From assembly GCF_003344765.1 (NCBI RefSeq), contig NZ_QPMH01000001.1, positions 62,001 through 126,000 on the forward strand: DNA of 64,000 nucleotides, given 5' to 3'. The position numbers and the translations under genes were made by a program. The notes beneath the pieces were generated by a model that made no database searches, was not told the origin of the DNA, and saw only the letters and a list, made by a program, of their open reading frames with translations. Shown here one piece after another: positions 52,967 through 61,154 of this stretch; within the stretch, counting starts at the first letter, position 1, and every line of letters begins with the position of its first letter. The stretch comes from Ferruginivarius sediminum. Lineage in GTDB: Bacteria; Pseudomonadota; Alphaproteobacteria; Kiloniellales; Rhodovibrionaceae.

Positions 52967-52981
52967 TCGGTATATTCGATC
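52965..52981. promoter_or_regulatory. Inverted repeat, second copy: candidate LysR operator
   Basis: GATCGGTATATTCGATC has the same GATCG arms and 7-base spacing as the site in front of lysR, and the spacer shares G-AT-TT positions. It starts within the last codons of lysR and lies about 110 bases before the DUF1127 gene. A regulator binding both sites would control lysR itself and the downstream genes. Confidence 0.6.
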
Positions 52982-53089
52982 ATTATAGCCAATATATTTT
53001 TCTTTTCAAATTGATGCATATGGCCATTTCATTGGGGTAAGCGCATGTAACCCCGATGCAGACCAAGTTGCCAAGGAAAGGATATTCGA

Positions 53090-53299
53090 ATGAGCGCCCC
53101 CGACCCGGCATTCGCCGACCCCACGTTCCCCGGGCTGAGCGTCCGCGATCTGGCGCGCCGCGCCGCGGACGCGTTGCAGGGGAGCGCCGACAACGAGAAC
53201 CGCTCGCTGCGCCACCGCGATTACGTCATCCGTCAGGACCTCTCGCGTCTCGACCGTGAGATGCTGCTCGACCTGGGGTTGGACCGCGACCGCTCGTAG
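53090..53299 (+). CDS. DUF1127 domain small protein
   Basis: A 69-residue protein whose C-terminal half carries the DUF1127 pattern (HRDYVIRQDLSRLDREMLLDLGLDR, here shown as RQDLSRLDREMLLDLGLDR). DUF1127 proteins are short Arg-rich proteins of alphaproteobacteria; some, such as those in Rhodobacter and Agrobacterium, influence phosphate uptake and RNA metabolism. A good AAGGAAAGG ribosome-binding site is present. The EamA transporter starts 12 bases after it. It is downstream of the second candidate LysR operator. Confidence 0.8.
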   Translation: MSAPDPAFADPTFPGLSVRDLARRAADALQGSADNENRSLRHRDYVIRQDLSRLDREMLLDLGLDRDRS

Positions 53300-53310
53300 G
53301 ACGGCATGTC

Positions 53311-54309
53311 ATGTCCAGGGCCCAGACCCTGCACGCGCGTACGGCCGACGGCACCCGGCCGTACGCCCTGCCAGACGGCGGCGTGGCCCTCGTTGCGTTC
53401 GCGGTCGTTCTTTTCTCCGTTTACAACGCGCTGACGAAATGGCTGGCGGCGGACTACGATCCGCTACAGATCGTTTTTTTCCGTGGTCTTTTCGGCCTTC
53501 TGCCGGTCGCGCTGATTCTGCTGTGGCATGGCGGCGGCACGGCTGTCCTGCGAAGCCGGCGGCCCGGCGTGCAGGTGCTGCGCGCGGTGCTGGCGCTGGC
53601 GGCGAACATCTGCTTCATCCTGTCCTACCGGGCGATGCCGCTCGCCGATGCGGTGGCAATCGGCTACGCCGCGCCGATCTTCGTCACGGCGCTGTCGGTC
53701 CCGATGTTGAGCGAGCGGGTCGGTGTCCACCGCTGGAGCGCCGTTCTGGTTGGCTTCCTGGGCGTGCTCCTTGTCGCGCGGCCGGGCGTCGGTGTGTTTG
53801 AGCCCGCGGCACTGCTGGCGATTTTCGGCACGTTGCTGTACGCGCTCAGCATCATCGCGACGCGCCGGCTGGGCACGCTCGATGCGGCGATCACCACGAT
53901 GGCGCATTCGACCAGCCTTTACGTGATCATCTGTGCGCTCGCCCTGCCGTTCGTTTGGGTGACGCCGACCTGGACGGATCTGGCCTTCTTCCTGGCTCTT
54001 GGCCTGGTCGGCGGCGTCGGCATGTTCTGCTTCGTCCAGGCCTACAGGATGGCCGAGGCGACCAAGCTGGCCCCGTTCGACTATACCGCGATGGTGTGGG
54101 CCACGATCTTCGGCTTCGCGATCTGGGGCGAGGTGCCGACGCTCTGGAGCGTTGCTGGAATATCTGTGATCGCCGGCAGCGGGCTTTACATCGTCCACCG
54201 CGAGCACGTGACCCGGCGCACGGCGGCGGCTCAGGCCGCGCTGGCCGGCAGTTCGTCCAGGAAGGTGCCGGCGAAGGCGCGCAGCGCCGCCCAGTCGGTC
54301 AGCTCGTAG
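53311..54309 (+). CDS. EamA family (DMT) transporter
   Basis: A 332-residue drug/metabolite transporter with ten membrane spans in two EamA repeats. The first includes YNALTKWLAADYDPLQIVFF and LAANICFILSYRAMPLADAV; the second GMFCFVQAYRMAEATKLAPF and YTAMVWATIFGFAIWGEVP. The C-terminal tail of about 30 residues is extra and polar. It probably exports a small metabolite. Same strand as DUF1127, so cotranscription is likely. Its last 79 bases overlap the convergent HemG-like gene. Confidence 0.9.
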   Translation: MSRAQTLHARTADGTRPYALPDGGVALVAFAVVLFSVYNALTKWLAADYDPLQIVFFRGLFGLLPVALILLWHGGGTAVLRSRRPGVQVLRAVLALAANICFILSYRAMPLADAVAIGYAAPIFVTALSVPMLSERVGVHRWSAVLVGFLGVLLVARPGVGVFEPAALLAIFGTLLYALSIIATRRLGTLDAAITTMAHSTSLYVIICALALPFVWVTPTWTDLAFFLALGLVGGVGMFCFVQAYRMAEATKLAPFDYTAMVWATIFGFAIWGEVPTLWSVAGISVIAGSGLYIVHREHVTRRTAAAQAALAGSSSRKVPAKARSAAQSVSS

Positions 54310-54782
54310 TCCTGGCTGGTGTCGCTTGGCGCCCCCTTCCGGCGGGCGATCAGCTTCATGGCCCAGCGCTTGAAGAAGTCGTACTGCGTGTAGCGGAAGG
54401 CGCCCGCCACAAGCTCGATCCGCGTCGGGCGCCAGCCGGTGTCGGCCAGGAAGCGGTCGACGCATTTCCGGGCATCGTGCAGGTCGTCGGGGTCGTCGCT
54501 GGCGGCACACAGGCTAACAGACAGAAAAGCCGTCGGCTTGGCGTTCAGCTCCGCCGCGTGGTCGTGCACGAAGTGAACGATCGAGGTTTGGTGCCGTCCG
54601 ATGTGCAGGGAAGCGGCGGCGATAACCGCGTCGTAGGCGCCGATGTCCAGGTCTGCGGGCAAGTCCGTGCTGTCGAGCACCCTGGCCTCCTGGCCCTTCT
54701 CGGCGATGAAATCCCCGAGGAATTGCGCGATCTTTCTGGTCTGACCCTCCGTCGTTCCATAGACGATGAGAACACGGGCCAT
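54231..54782 (-). CDS. Flavodoxin-domain protein, HemG-type protoporphyrinogen oxidase
   Basis: A 183-residue flavodoxin-fold protein: the FMN phosphate loop is VLIVYGTTEGQTRKIAQF; later blocks are AYDAVIAAASLHIGRHQTSI, FLSVSLCAA, and the HemG-like YDFFKRWAMKLIARRKGAP in the C-terminal half. HemG makes protoporphyrin IX using menaquinone/ubiquinone and works without oxygen. Some homologues only serve as flavodoxin-like electron carriers, so the enzyme call is moderate. An FNR-like box lies about 70 bases upstream. The gene overlaps the end of the EamA gene by 79 bases on the opposite strand. Confidence 0.8.
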   Translation of the reverse strand: MARVLIVYGTTEGQTRKIAQFLGDFIAEKGQEARVLDSTDLPADLDIGAYDAVIAAASLHIGRHQTSIVHFVHDHAAELNAKPTAFLSVSLCAASDDPDDLHDARKCVDRFLADTGWRPTRIELVAGAFRYTQYDFFKRWAMKLIARRKGAPSDTSQDYELTDWAALRAFAGTFLDELPASAA

Positions 54783-54846
54783 GGAAGGCGTCTCCTCGCG
54801 TTTATGGGGCGTTCGCGAACCTTATTCCGGGTCGGGTCCAGGCGCC

Positions 54847-54860
54847 TTGACGGGCATCAA
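54847..54860 (-). promoter_or_regulatory. FNR-like box upstream of the HemG-type gene
   Basis: On the minus strand the sequence reads TTGATGCCCGTCAA, nine of ten matches to the FNR consensus. It is centred about 72 bases before the start codon. A -10-like TAAGGT (54819-54824 on the minus strand) is centred 32 bases from the box centre, the spacing expected of a class II FNR promoter. The mttB-like gene on the other strand starts 120 bases away. Confidence 0.5.
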
Positions 54861-54979
54861 TCCGGGGCGCGGCAACGTGGCTGCAAAAAATGTATTGCGA
54901 AGGCTATGACGAACTGGATTTGCGGCCTCTGCTTGTGGTTTTCTGCGCTGAAAGACCAAGAAACCCTGGGGAGGGCACT

Positions 54980-56416
54980 ATGGCACCCAGCATCGAACCG
55001 GTTTGCCGGTCGCTTCTGTCGCCCCATGCGCCACTGGAGCCCTTGTCGCAGGATGAGCTTGCCCGGATTCACGCGGCTTCCCTGGACGTGCTTCAGGACG
55101 TCGGCATGGACATCCTACATCCCGAGGCGCGGGACATCCTGGCGAAGGCCGGCGCCTGGGTCGACGATGAGCGCGTGCGCTTCCCCCGGGAGTTGGTGGA
55201 GGAAGCCGTCGCCCGCGCGCCGTCGCGCTTTCGCCTGTGGCATCACGACGAAAGCGCTTATCTGGAGTTTGGCGGCAACGCCATCAATCTGGGCCTGATC
55301 GCGAGCGCCCCTTATTGCAGCGACCTTGCGGGCGGACGGCGGCCCGGAACCATCGCGGATCTGGCAAAGCTGACGCGCCTGGCGGATAACTTGCCCGCTG
55401 TGCGGATGATTTGCGGCTATCCGGTGGAGCCGCAGGACCTCCCGGCGCCGACCCGGCATCTTGACGCCGTCCATGCTTTCCTGACGCTGTCGACCAAGCC
55501 GTGCCACGCCTATTCCCTTGGCGGCGCGCGCATTCGCGACGCGCTGGAGATGATCAAGATCGTTCGCGGTGTCGACGAGGCGGCATTGGCCGCGCGCCCA
55601 AGTCTGATCTCGATCATCAATACCTCATCGCCCCTGCGCCTGGACCATCCGATGGCCGATGGCATGATGGTGATGGCGCAAGCAGGGCAGCCGGTGGGCA
55701 TAACGCCCTTCACGCTGTCCGGAGCGATGAGCCCGGTAACGCTGGCCGGCGCCCTGGTGCAGCAGAATGCAGAGGCCCTGGCCGCGGTGGCCTTGATGCA
55801 GATTGTCGCGCCGGGGGCCCCGGTTCTTTATGGCGGCTTCACCTCCAACGTCGACATGCGTTCCGGTTCGCCGGCGTTCGGCACGCCGGAGTACGCCCGC
55901 GCGGCGCTGGCGGGGGGTCAGCTCGCCCGGTACGAGGGGCTGCCCTATCGCTCGTCGAACGTGAATGCCTCCAACACCGTCGATGCCCAGGCTGCCTATG
56001 AGTCGATGACCGCGCTGTGGGCGGCCATAATGGGGCACGCCAACCTGATCATGCACGGTGCCGGGTGGCTTGAGGGCGGCTTGACCAGCTCCTACGAAAA
56101 GGTGGTGCTGGACGCGGAGATGTATGACCGGATCGAGGCGACGCTTACGCCGCTACCGGAAGAGGCGTGGAACTTCGACCCCGCCGATCTTGCGGCGATG
56201 CCGCGCCCGGAAGAGGCCCTGACCGAGGACAGCCTGCAGCCCTTGCAGGAGGCCTATGCCTCGTGGCGGCCAGAGCCGGCCGTGCAGCGGGCGGCGCGCG
56301 AGGTTCAGCGTCTGGTGGCCGACCATCGGCCGCCGCCGCTCGACCCGGCGCGGCTGGCCGCCCTCGACGGCTTCGTCGCCCGCCGCAAGCACGAGGGCGG
56401 CGCCGAGGCGGCCTGA
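54980..56416 (+). CDS. MttB family (trimethylamine methyltransferase-like) protein
   Basis: A 478-residue protein with the TIM-barrel pattern of the MttB superfamily: EILAKAGAWVDDERVRFPREL-like (ILAKAGAWVDDERVRFPRE) near the start, NTSSPLRLDHPMADGMMVMA and ALYGGF-like (GAPVLYGGFTSNVDMRSG) in the middle, and YEKVVLDAEMYDRI near the end. There is no in-frame amber codon, so this is a member without pyrrolysine, like the bacterial glycine-betaine and quaternary-amine methyltransferases. These need a corrinoid protein, which is absent from the window. It may feed one-carbon units to the fhs route. The ribosome-binding site is GGGAGGG. Confidence 0.88.
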   Translation: MAPSIEPVCRSLLSPHAPLEPLSQDELARIHAASLDVLQDVGMDILHPEARDILAKAGAWVDDERVRFPRELVEEAVARAPSRFRLWHHDESAYLEFGGNAINLGLIASAPYCSDLAGGRRPGTIADLAKLTRLADNLPAVRMICGYPVEPQDLPAPTRHLDAVHAFLTLSTKPCHAYSLGGARIRDALEMIKIVRGVDEAALAARPSLISIINTSSPLRLDHPMADGMMVMAQAGQPVGITPFTLSGAMSPVTLAGALVQQNAEALAAVALMQIVAPGAPVLYGGFTSNVDMRSGSPAFGTPEYARAALAGGQLARYEGLPYRSSNVNASNTVDAQAAYESMTALWAAIMGHANLIMHGAGWLEGGLTSSYEKVVLDAEMYDRIEATLTPLPEEAWNFDPADLAAMPRPEEALTEDSLQPLQEAYASWRPEPAVQRAAREVQRLVADHRPPPLDPARLAALDGFVARRKHEGGAEAA

Positions 56417-56419
56417 AAA

Positions 56420-56456
56420 AGAACAAAAACAAAAAAAGGGGCCGTTCAGGCCCCTT
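56420..56456 (-). terminator. Intrinsic terminator for the orphan hicB
   Basis: GGGGCC (56438-56443) pairs with GGCCCC (56449-56454) around a GTTCA loop, extended by AA/TT. On the minus strand it is followed by TTTTTTTGTTTTTGTTC, a strong U tract, so it mainly stops transcripts coming from hicB. On the plus strand it lies just after the mttB-like stop but with no T run. Confidence 0.8.
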
Positions 56457-56508
56457 CAGTTGAATTCAGCGCTGATCTTTTTGTCGGCGCCGGGCGCGCG
56501 GACCGTTT

Positions 56509-56772
56509 TTAAGCGGCCGGTGCGCGCAGGCAGGCTGCCGCAACGCCGGACCGGCGCGCCGCCTCGGCAATCATCTCGTGCGAGGGGCGCGGTTTCGGCA
56601 GGCGTTTGCCCTTCGATTCAAGGGTTTCCGCGTGCTCGCGCAGGGCCGACTCGGCATTGCTGAACGCCTCGTCCACCGTTGGCGCGTCGCAGTGACAGCC
56701 GGGTAGATCGGGGAATTCGACAGTGTACTCGTCGTCCGAAGTGCGTCGGACGATCGCAAAATATCCCTTCAT
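56509..56772 (-). CDS. HicB-like antitoxin-family protein (orphan)
   Basis: An 87-residue protein with the degenerate RNase-H fold of HicB: YFAIVRRTSDDEYTVEFPDLPG, then CHCDAPTVDEAFSNAESALREH and LPKPRPSHEMIA. HicB normally neutralises the HicA toxin, encoded next to it. No HicA-like frame is present on either side within several hundred bases, so this is an orphan. Many orphan HicB-domain proteins occur in alphaproteobacteria and may have other roles. The C-terminal extension that often carries an HTH is missing; the tail is short and Ala-rich. Confidence 0.8.
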   Translation of the reverse strand: MKGYFAIVRRTSDDEYTVEFPDLPGCHCDAPTVDEAFSNAESALREHAETLESKGKRLPKPRPSHEMIAEAARRSGVAAACLRAPAA

Positions 56773-57301
56773 GGGTCTGGAGAGATCTCCTTTCTGGTGC
56801 GATTTCGCCGGCGCGCGCCGCGCGGAAAACAGGCTGCGGTGACAGCGCCGGTCGTGAGCTTAGCGGGCGACAACCACAAGACGTCGCACCGCGATCGCGA
56901 ACGGATATATATCACCGTCTCAGAGAAAATCAACCGGGTGTCTGGAATAATGCGCGCTAAGGATGAAAAATTGATTGCACTTGATGCGCGGTAAAACAGT
57001 ACAAAATCCGCAGTTTGCAGCGCATCATAGAGATAAAATTTCGGGTTCGATCCGGAAGCTTCGGCGTTCTACCCTTGACATTTCGGGAGAATCCCCCGAT
57101 GTTATCGGCCAATCGCACGATGAATTTGTACGGAACATCGCCTGATGGAATGAAGGACTTCAATAGTCCGGTGCGATAACTTGCCCCGATACATAATTGG
57201 CGTTGGCGCGTCATTAAATCGTGTAAATGCGACATTCCGTTGTCGCAATCGGGCGCAAGCAATTAACCCCAAGGATCACTTGGAGCAAATTCGATCCGAC
57301 C
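56773..57301. other. Non-coding region upstream of ectA
   Basis: 529 bases without a convincing gene; one open frame on the minus strand (56957-57262) has no ribosome-binding site and no recognisable motif. The stretch is markedly AT-rich between about 56890 and 57260, as often seen in front of osmotically controlled ect operons. It probably carries the ect promoter, but I see no unambiguous -10/-35 pair. No ectR-type regulator gene is present in the window. Confidence 0.4.
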
Positions 57302-57913
57302 ATGAAGGTCCCACAGACGTCATCCCCGGATATCCATACCGTCGACATCCGCAATACCGGCCTTCTGGACCCGGATGCGGAGGGCAGCGCCGCGGGCGAC
57401 GCCGCAAAGGCGGGTAAACGCGAGCGCCGTAGCCTCTATACTTTCCGCAAGCCGGAGAAAGAGGACGGGGCTGCCATGCACGAGCTGGTCGAGAAGACCG
57501 GCGTGCTCGACGTGAATTCCGCCTATAGCTATCTGATGCTAGGCGAGTACTTCTCCGACACCTGCGTTGTTGCCGAGCGCGGCGGACGGATCGTCGGCTT
57601 CGTTTCCGGCTTTATCCCGCCGGAGAGGCCGGACACCGTCTTCGTCTGGCAGGTCGGCGTCGCGAACAGCGAAAAGGGGCGCGGTCTGGCCAAGCGGCTG
57701 ATCCGCCAGCTGCTCCAGAGCGAGGTTTGCGCCGACGTGCACTACCTGGAATCGACGGTAACGCCGTCAAACGTTCCATCGACCCGCCTTTTCCGCTCGA
57801 TCGCGCGGGAACTGCACACGTCCTGCGTCATCGACAGCGGTTTCCACGAAAGCCTGTTCCCGGACAAGGGCGATCACGAATCCGAGCGGCTTTTCCGCAT
57901 CGGACCGTTCTGA
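57302..57913 (+). CDS. ectA: L-2,4-diaminobutyrate acetyltransferase
   Basis: A 203-residue GNAT enzyme acetylating L-2,4-diaminobutyrate, the second step of ectoine synthesis. Motifs: FRKPEKEDGAAMHELVEKTG, LDVNSAYSYLMLGEYFSDTC and the acetyl-CoA loop VGVANSEKGRGLAKRLI. Compared with typical EctA (about 160-190 residues) the N-terminus is extended by roughly 40 polar residues; an ATG at 57302 is followed by MKVPQTSSPDIHTVDIRNT. An internal start near the core is possible. First gene of the ect cluster. Confidence 0.95.
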   Translation: MKVPQTSSPDIHTVDIRNTGLLDPDAEGSAAGDAAKAGKRERRSLYTFRKPEKEDGAAMHELVEKTGVLDVNSAYSYLMLGEYFSDTCVVAERGGRIVGFVSGFIPPERPDTVFVWQVGVANSEKGRGLAKRLIRQLLQSEVCADVHYLESTVTPSNVPSTRLFRSIARELHTSCVIDSGFHESLFPDKGDHESERLFRIGPF

Positions 57914-58024
57914 GTTCCGGTTCGCACTGGCTTTCCCGCCGGATCATCCGGCTTGCTTTTCACGGCCGATCGGCCACGCCACTCATCCCGCAAGCGCGCC
58001 GAGAGAGCGCAGGAGGGACCCTTT

Positions 58025-59305
58025 ATGAATATTATCGAACGCTATGAATCCGAAGTCCGCAGCTATAGCCGCGGCTTCCCCGTCGTTTTCACCAAGGCAA
58101 AGGGCGCGATCCTGACGGACCGCGACGGCCGGGAGTACATCGACTTCTTCGCCGGCGCCGGCGCGCTCAACTATGGGCATAATGACGAGGCGCTGAAGCA
58201 GAAGCTGATCGACTACATCGCCGGCGACAACATCACCCACAGCCTGGACATGGCAACCGAGGCGCGCGAGCGCTTCCTGGAAGCCTTCCACGACATCATC
58301 CTGGAACCGCGCGGGATGGACTACAAGGTGATGTTCCCGGGGCCGACCGGAACGAATTGTGTCGAGGCCGCGCTGAAGCTGGCGCGCAAGGTCACCGGGC
58401 GGCGCACCATCGTCAGCTTTACCAACGCCTTCCACGGGATGACGCTGGGCTCGCTGGCGGTGACGGGTAATGCCTTCAAGCGCAAGGGTGCGGGCAAGGC
58501 GCTGGACGACACCGTGTTCATGCCCTTCGACCGCTTCATGGGCGAGGGCGTCGACACGCTCGACCACTTCGAGAACATGTTGACGTGCTCCAGCAGCGGC
58601 CTGGATCACCCGGCGGCCGTGATCGTCGAGACGGTTCAGGGCGAGGGCGGTATCAACGCCGCCGGCATGGACTGGCTGAAACGCCTTCAGTCGATCTGCC
58701 GGGCGCACGACATCAAGCTGATCGTCGACGACGTGCAGGCTGGTTGTGGGCGAACGGGGACGTTCTTCAGCTTCGAGCCTGCGGGCCTGGACCCGGACTT
58801 CATCTGCCTGTCGAAGTCGATCGGCGGCTATGGCCTGCCGATGGCGATCACGCTCATCAAGCCGGAGTTCGATAAGTTCGCGCCGGGCGAGCACAACGGC
58901 ACGTTCCGGGGCAACAATCCGGCTTTCGTCACGGCGACGGCGGCGCTGGAAACCTATTGGCGCGACGACAAGTTCGCGTGCTCTGTCCGCGAGAAGGGCG
59001 AGACCATTCGCGCACGCCTTGAAGAGATGGCCGCCGCGCATCCGGAACTGAAGCCGGAGGTACGCGGACGCGGCTTCATGCAGGGCCTGGCGCTGCATGT
59101 CGACGGTGCCGCCGAGGACGTCAGCGCCGCGGCGTTCGAGCGCGGCCTCATCATGGAGACCTCGGGTGCCAATGACGAGGTCGCCAAGCTGCTGCCGCCG
59201 CTGATCCTTTCCGAGGATGAGCTGAGGCGCGGCCTGGACATCATGGCGGATGCCGTTGCCGCCGTGGCGCGAAAGCGGGAAGGTGGCGAGAAACGGGTCG
59301 CCTGA
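58025..59305 (+). CDS. ectB: Diaminobutyrate-2-oxoglutarate transaminase
   Basis: A 426-residue class III aminotransferase that makes L-2,4-diaminobutyrate from aspartate semialdehyde with glutamate as donor. The PLP lysine is Lys264 in [13 protein letters not shown]. Other blocks: [38 protein letters not shown] and [20 protein letters not shown]. Separated from ectA by 111 bases and from ectC by 163 bases, which is looser than usual. The ribosome-binding site AGGAGGGA precedes the ATG. Confidence 0.97.
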   Translation: MNIIERYESEVRSYSRGFPVVFTKAKGAILTDRDGREYIDFFAGAGALNYGHNDEALKQKLIDYIAGDNITHSLDMATEARERFLEAFHDIILEPRGMDYKVMFPGPTGTNCVEAALKLARKVTGRRTIVSFTNAFHGMTLGSLAVTGNAFKRKGAGKALDDTVFMPFDRFMGEGVDTLDHFENMLTCSSSGLDHPAAVIVETVQGEGGINAAGMDWLKRLQSICRAHDIKLIVDDVQAGCGRTGTFFSFEPAGLDPDFICLSKSIGGYGLPMAITLIKPEFDKFAPGEHNGTFRGNNPAFVTATAALETYWRDDKFACSVREKGETIRARLEEMAAAHPELKPEVRGRGFMQGLALHVDGAAEDVSAAAFERGLIMETSGANDEVAKLLPPLILSEDELRRGLDIMADAVAAVARKREGGEKRVA

Positions 59306-59337
59306 CTGCCAGGCTGCCGAAGACAATGACGGATAGC

Positions 59338-59370
59338 CGGTCCCGGTCCCATGTGGACCGGGACCGTTCT
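59338..59370 (+). terminator. Strong hairpin between ectB and ectC
   Basis: CGGTCCCGGTCC (59338-59349) pairs perfectly with GGACCGGGACCG (59355-59366) over 12 bp, with a CATGT loop, then TTCTACG. The T run is too weak for a full intrinsic terminator, so it may act as a partial terminator, an attenuator or an mRNA-processing/stability element that sets the ectB:ectC ratio. Confidence 0.55.
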
Positions 59371-59468
59371 ACGTCGCATAGGTTGGTGTGCATTCGGGCC
59401 GCTGATGTGCAAGGTTAACGCGGCCAATCCTTTTGAAGATCAGACATTCGAACGAGCGGGAGTTGCGC

Positions 59469-59888
59469 ATGATCGTGAAACGCCTTCAGGACCTTATCGG
59501 AACCGACGCCGACGTGCCGGCGGAAAACGGCAACTGGGTCAGCCGCCGCTTCCTTTTGCGCAAGGACGGCATGGGCTTTTCATTCCACGACACCACCATC
59601 AAGGCCGGAACCGAAACCTACATCCACTACGCCAACCACCTGGAGGCGGTGTACTGCGTTGCCGGCAACGGTGAGATCGAGGATCTGGAAACGGGCAAGA
59701 TCCACAAGATCTCCGACGGCACGATGTACGCCCTGAACGGCCATGAGCGCCACCTGTTGCGCGGCGGCAGCGAGGACATGCGGATGATTTGCGTCTTCAA
59801 TCCGCCGCTGACGGGGCGCGAGGTGCACGATGAGAATGGCGTCTACCCGCTCATCGAAGACGACGACGAAGCGACGAGCGCCGCCTGA
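59469..59888 (+). CDS. ectC: Ectoine synthase
   Basis: A 139-residue cupin that cyclises N-gamma-acetyl-diaminobutyrate to ectoine. Motifs: [19 protein letters not shown], the metal-binding [20 protein letters not shown] (cut to [17 protein letters not shown]) and [12 protein letters not shown]. Length fits the family. The start at 59469 (ATG ATC GTG) follows GCGGGAG. No ectoine hydroxylase (ectD) follows; the next gene is an opposite-strand desaturase. A terminator lies 30 bases after the stop. Confidence 0.97.
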   Translation: MIVKRLQDLIGTDADVPAENGNWVSRRFLLRKDGMGFSFHDTTIKAGTETYIHYANHLEAVYCVAGNGEIEDLETGKIHKISDGTMYALNGHERHLLRGGSEDMRMICVFNPPLTGREVHDENGVYPLIEDDDEATSAA

Positions 59889-59917
59889 ATCACGGGCGCA
59901 GACCTGCTGTAACGGAG

Positions 59918-59947
59918 AGGCCGCCAGCGGTTTGTTGGCGGCCTTTT
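59918..59947 (+). terminator. Intrinsic terminator after ectC
   Basis: AGGCCGCCA (59918-59926) pairs with TGGCGGCCT (59936-59944) around a 9-base loop, followed by TTT. Ends the ect transcript. Confidence 0.85.
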
Positions 59948-59971
59948 CGCGTCCTGAAGTAAGAGAAAGCC

Positions 59972-60961
59972 CTAAACGACGGTGCCGGGCTGCTTGGCGT
60001 GTCCGTCATTCCAGGCAAAACTCCCATGACCGTCTGCTTCAAGGCGCGGGCCGCCGGAAAGCGGATGCACAGGCGGCTCCTTCGCCTTCAGGAAGTAGCT
60101 GACGAAGATCTCGCGATAGCCGCCGTAGCGATACCGACCATTACCGGCTAGCGTCTTCTCCCGCTCGGTACGGTAGAGCGCGGGAAGTTCGAACCAGGGT
60201 CGGCGCGGATAGGCGTGATGCACCGCGTGCAGGTTATTGTTCAGGAAGAGCAGGCTTAGCAGCGGGCCGGCCTCGACGATGGCGGTACGCTCGCCGACCG
60301 CCTCCACCGCGCGGTGCTCCAGGAACGACCGCAGCAGGGTCAGCGCCGTGCCGCCGTAGACGAAGCCCAGCAGGTACTGCCACGTCGGCAGTCCGCAAAC
60401 GCCTATCGCCCAGCCGAGAACCAGGGCGACTGCCGGAACATGCCAGGCCCAGTCGCGCAGGTGGCTGGAATCACCGCTTGCCAAGCGGCGCGCCTCGTCG
60501 CCGTAGAGCCGCCCCACGGCGCGCGCGGGGCCAAGCAGCATCCGTCCGGCCAGCGTATTGTGCAACCACAGGATGCGCCGCCGCACGGGGCCCAGCCGAG
60601 CCCATTCCTGCGGCGTGACGTAGAAGCTTTCCGGGTCCTCCAGCGGGTCGGTCAGGCGGCTGTCGACGTGATGGCGCAGGTGCGTCTTACGGTAGATGCC
60701 GAAGGGCACCCAAAGCAGGAAGCCGGGCATTGCAAGCGCGCGGTTCACCGCGCGCCAGGGCGTTGGATGGCCGTGCGTCACTTCGTGCTGCAATGAGCCC
60801 TGCCAGGCGGCGAGCCACGCAGCGGCCGCAAGCACCACAGGCCAGGGCAAGGTGTCGTGGTACCAGGTAACAAGCCCAAAGCCACTATAGACGATGAGGG
60901 CGACCAGGAGCGTCGGCCACCCGACACGCCGGCGCCCCGAACGCCTGCGCAGCATCGACAT
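59972..60961 (-). CDS. Fatty acid desaturase family protein
   Basis: A 329-residue membrane protein with the three histidine boxes of the membrane-bound desaturase/hydroxylase superfamily: HEVTHGH, HLRHH and HAVHH (in LNNNLHAVHHAYPRRPW). Several hydrophobic stretches surround them. It could introduce a double bond or hydroxyl into lipids. The start at 60961 has AGGAGGATATTCG. It is opposite to and convergent with ectABC, and divergent from the XRE regulator, sharing a 190-base region with an inverted repeat. Confidence 0.92.
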   Translation of the reverse strand: MSMLRRRSGRRRVGWPTLLVALIVYSGFGLVTWYHDTLPWPVVLAAAAWLAAWQGSLQHEVTHGHPTPWRAVNRALAMPGFLLWVPFGIYRKTHLRHHVDSRLTDPLEDPESFYVTPQEWARLGPVRRRILWLHNTLAGRMLLGPARAVGRLYGDEARRLASGDSSHLRDWAWHVPAVALVLGWAIGVCGLPTWQYLLGFVYGGTALTLLRSFLEHRAVEAVGERTAIVEAGPLLSLLFLNNNLHAVHHAYPRRPWFELPALYRTEREKTLAGNGRYRYGGYREIFVSYFLKAKEPPVHPLSGGPRLEADGHGSFAWNDGHAKQPGTVV

Positions 60962-61004
60962 CGAATATCCTCCTTTCCTAGCACCCCTAAGACGGGAATT
61001 GTGG

Positions 61005-61039
61005 CGAGCTAAATTTCGCCATAAAGGCGAGTTAGCTCG
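61005..61039. promoter_or_regulatory. Inverted repeat between the desaturase and XRE genes
   Basis: CGAGCTAA (61005-61012) and TTAGCTCG (61032-61039) form a perfect 8-bp inverted repeat, with an inner CGCC/GGCG pairing around ATAAA. It lies between two divergent genes, 44 bases from the desaturase start; it could be an operator or an RNA hairpin in the leader. Confidence 0.45.
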
Positions 61040-61115
61040 TAGTTATCAGACTATGAATGTGGCGGCAAGCATATTTTGATGGCTAAACCACATATTGATG
61101 ATAATAAGCAACTAT

Positions 61116-61131
61116 GTTGATATATGACAAC
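61116..61131. promoter_or_regulatory. Imperfect palindrome in front of the XRE gene
   Basis: GTTGATATATGACAAC is nearly symmetric (GTTG at one end, CAAC at the other) and lies 23 bases before the XRE start. Related TATTTTGATG and TATTGATGAT motifs occur just upstream. It could be the XRE protein's own operator; this is inference. Confidence 0.35.
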
Positions 61132-61154
61132 AGATGGTAAGCGCGGAGTAAAAG

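Noticed and set aside
54980-56416. Pyrrolysine-containing trimethylamine methyltransferase
   Set aside because: The frame is continuous with no internal amber codon, so it belongs to the non-pyrrolysine MttB homologues.
56957-57262. Open frame of 101 codons in the ect leader region
   Set aside because: No ribosome-binding site, no recognisable motif, AT-rich regulatory context; not a HicA either.
59972-60961. Could the gene beside ectABC be the ectoine hydroxylase EctD?
   Set aside because: It has the three membrane-desaturase histidine boxes and hydrophobic segments. EctD is a soluble 2-oxoglutarate/iron dioxygenase with a different motif.
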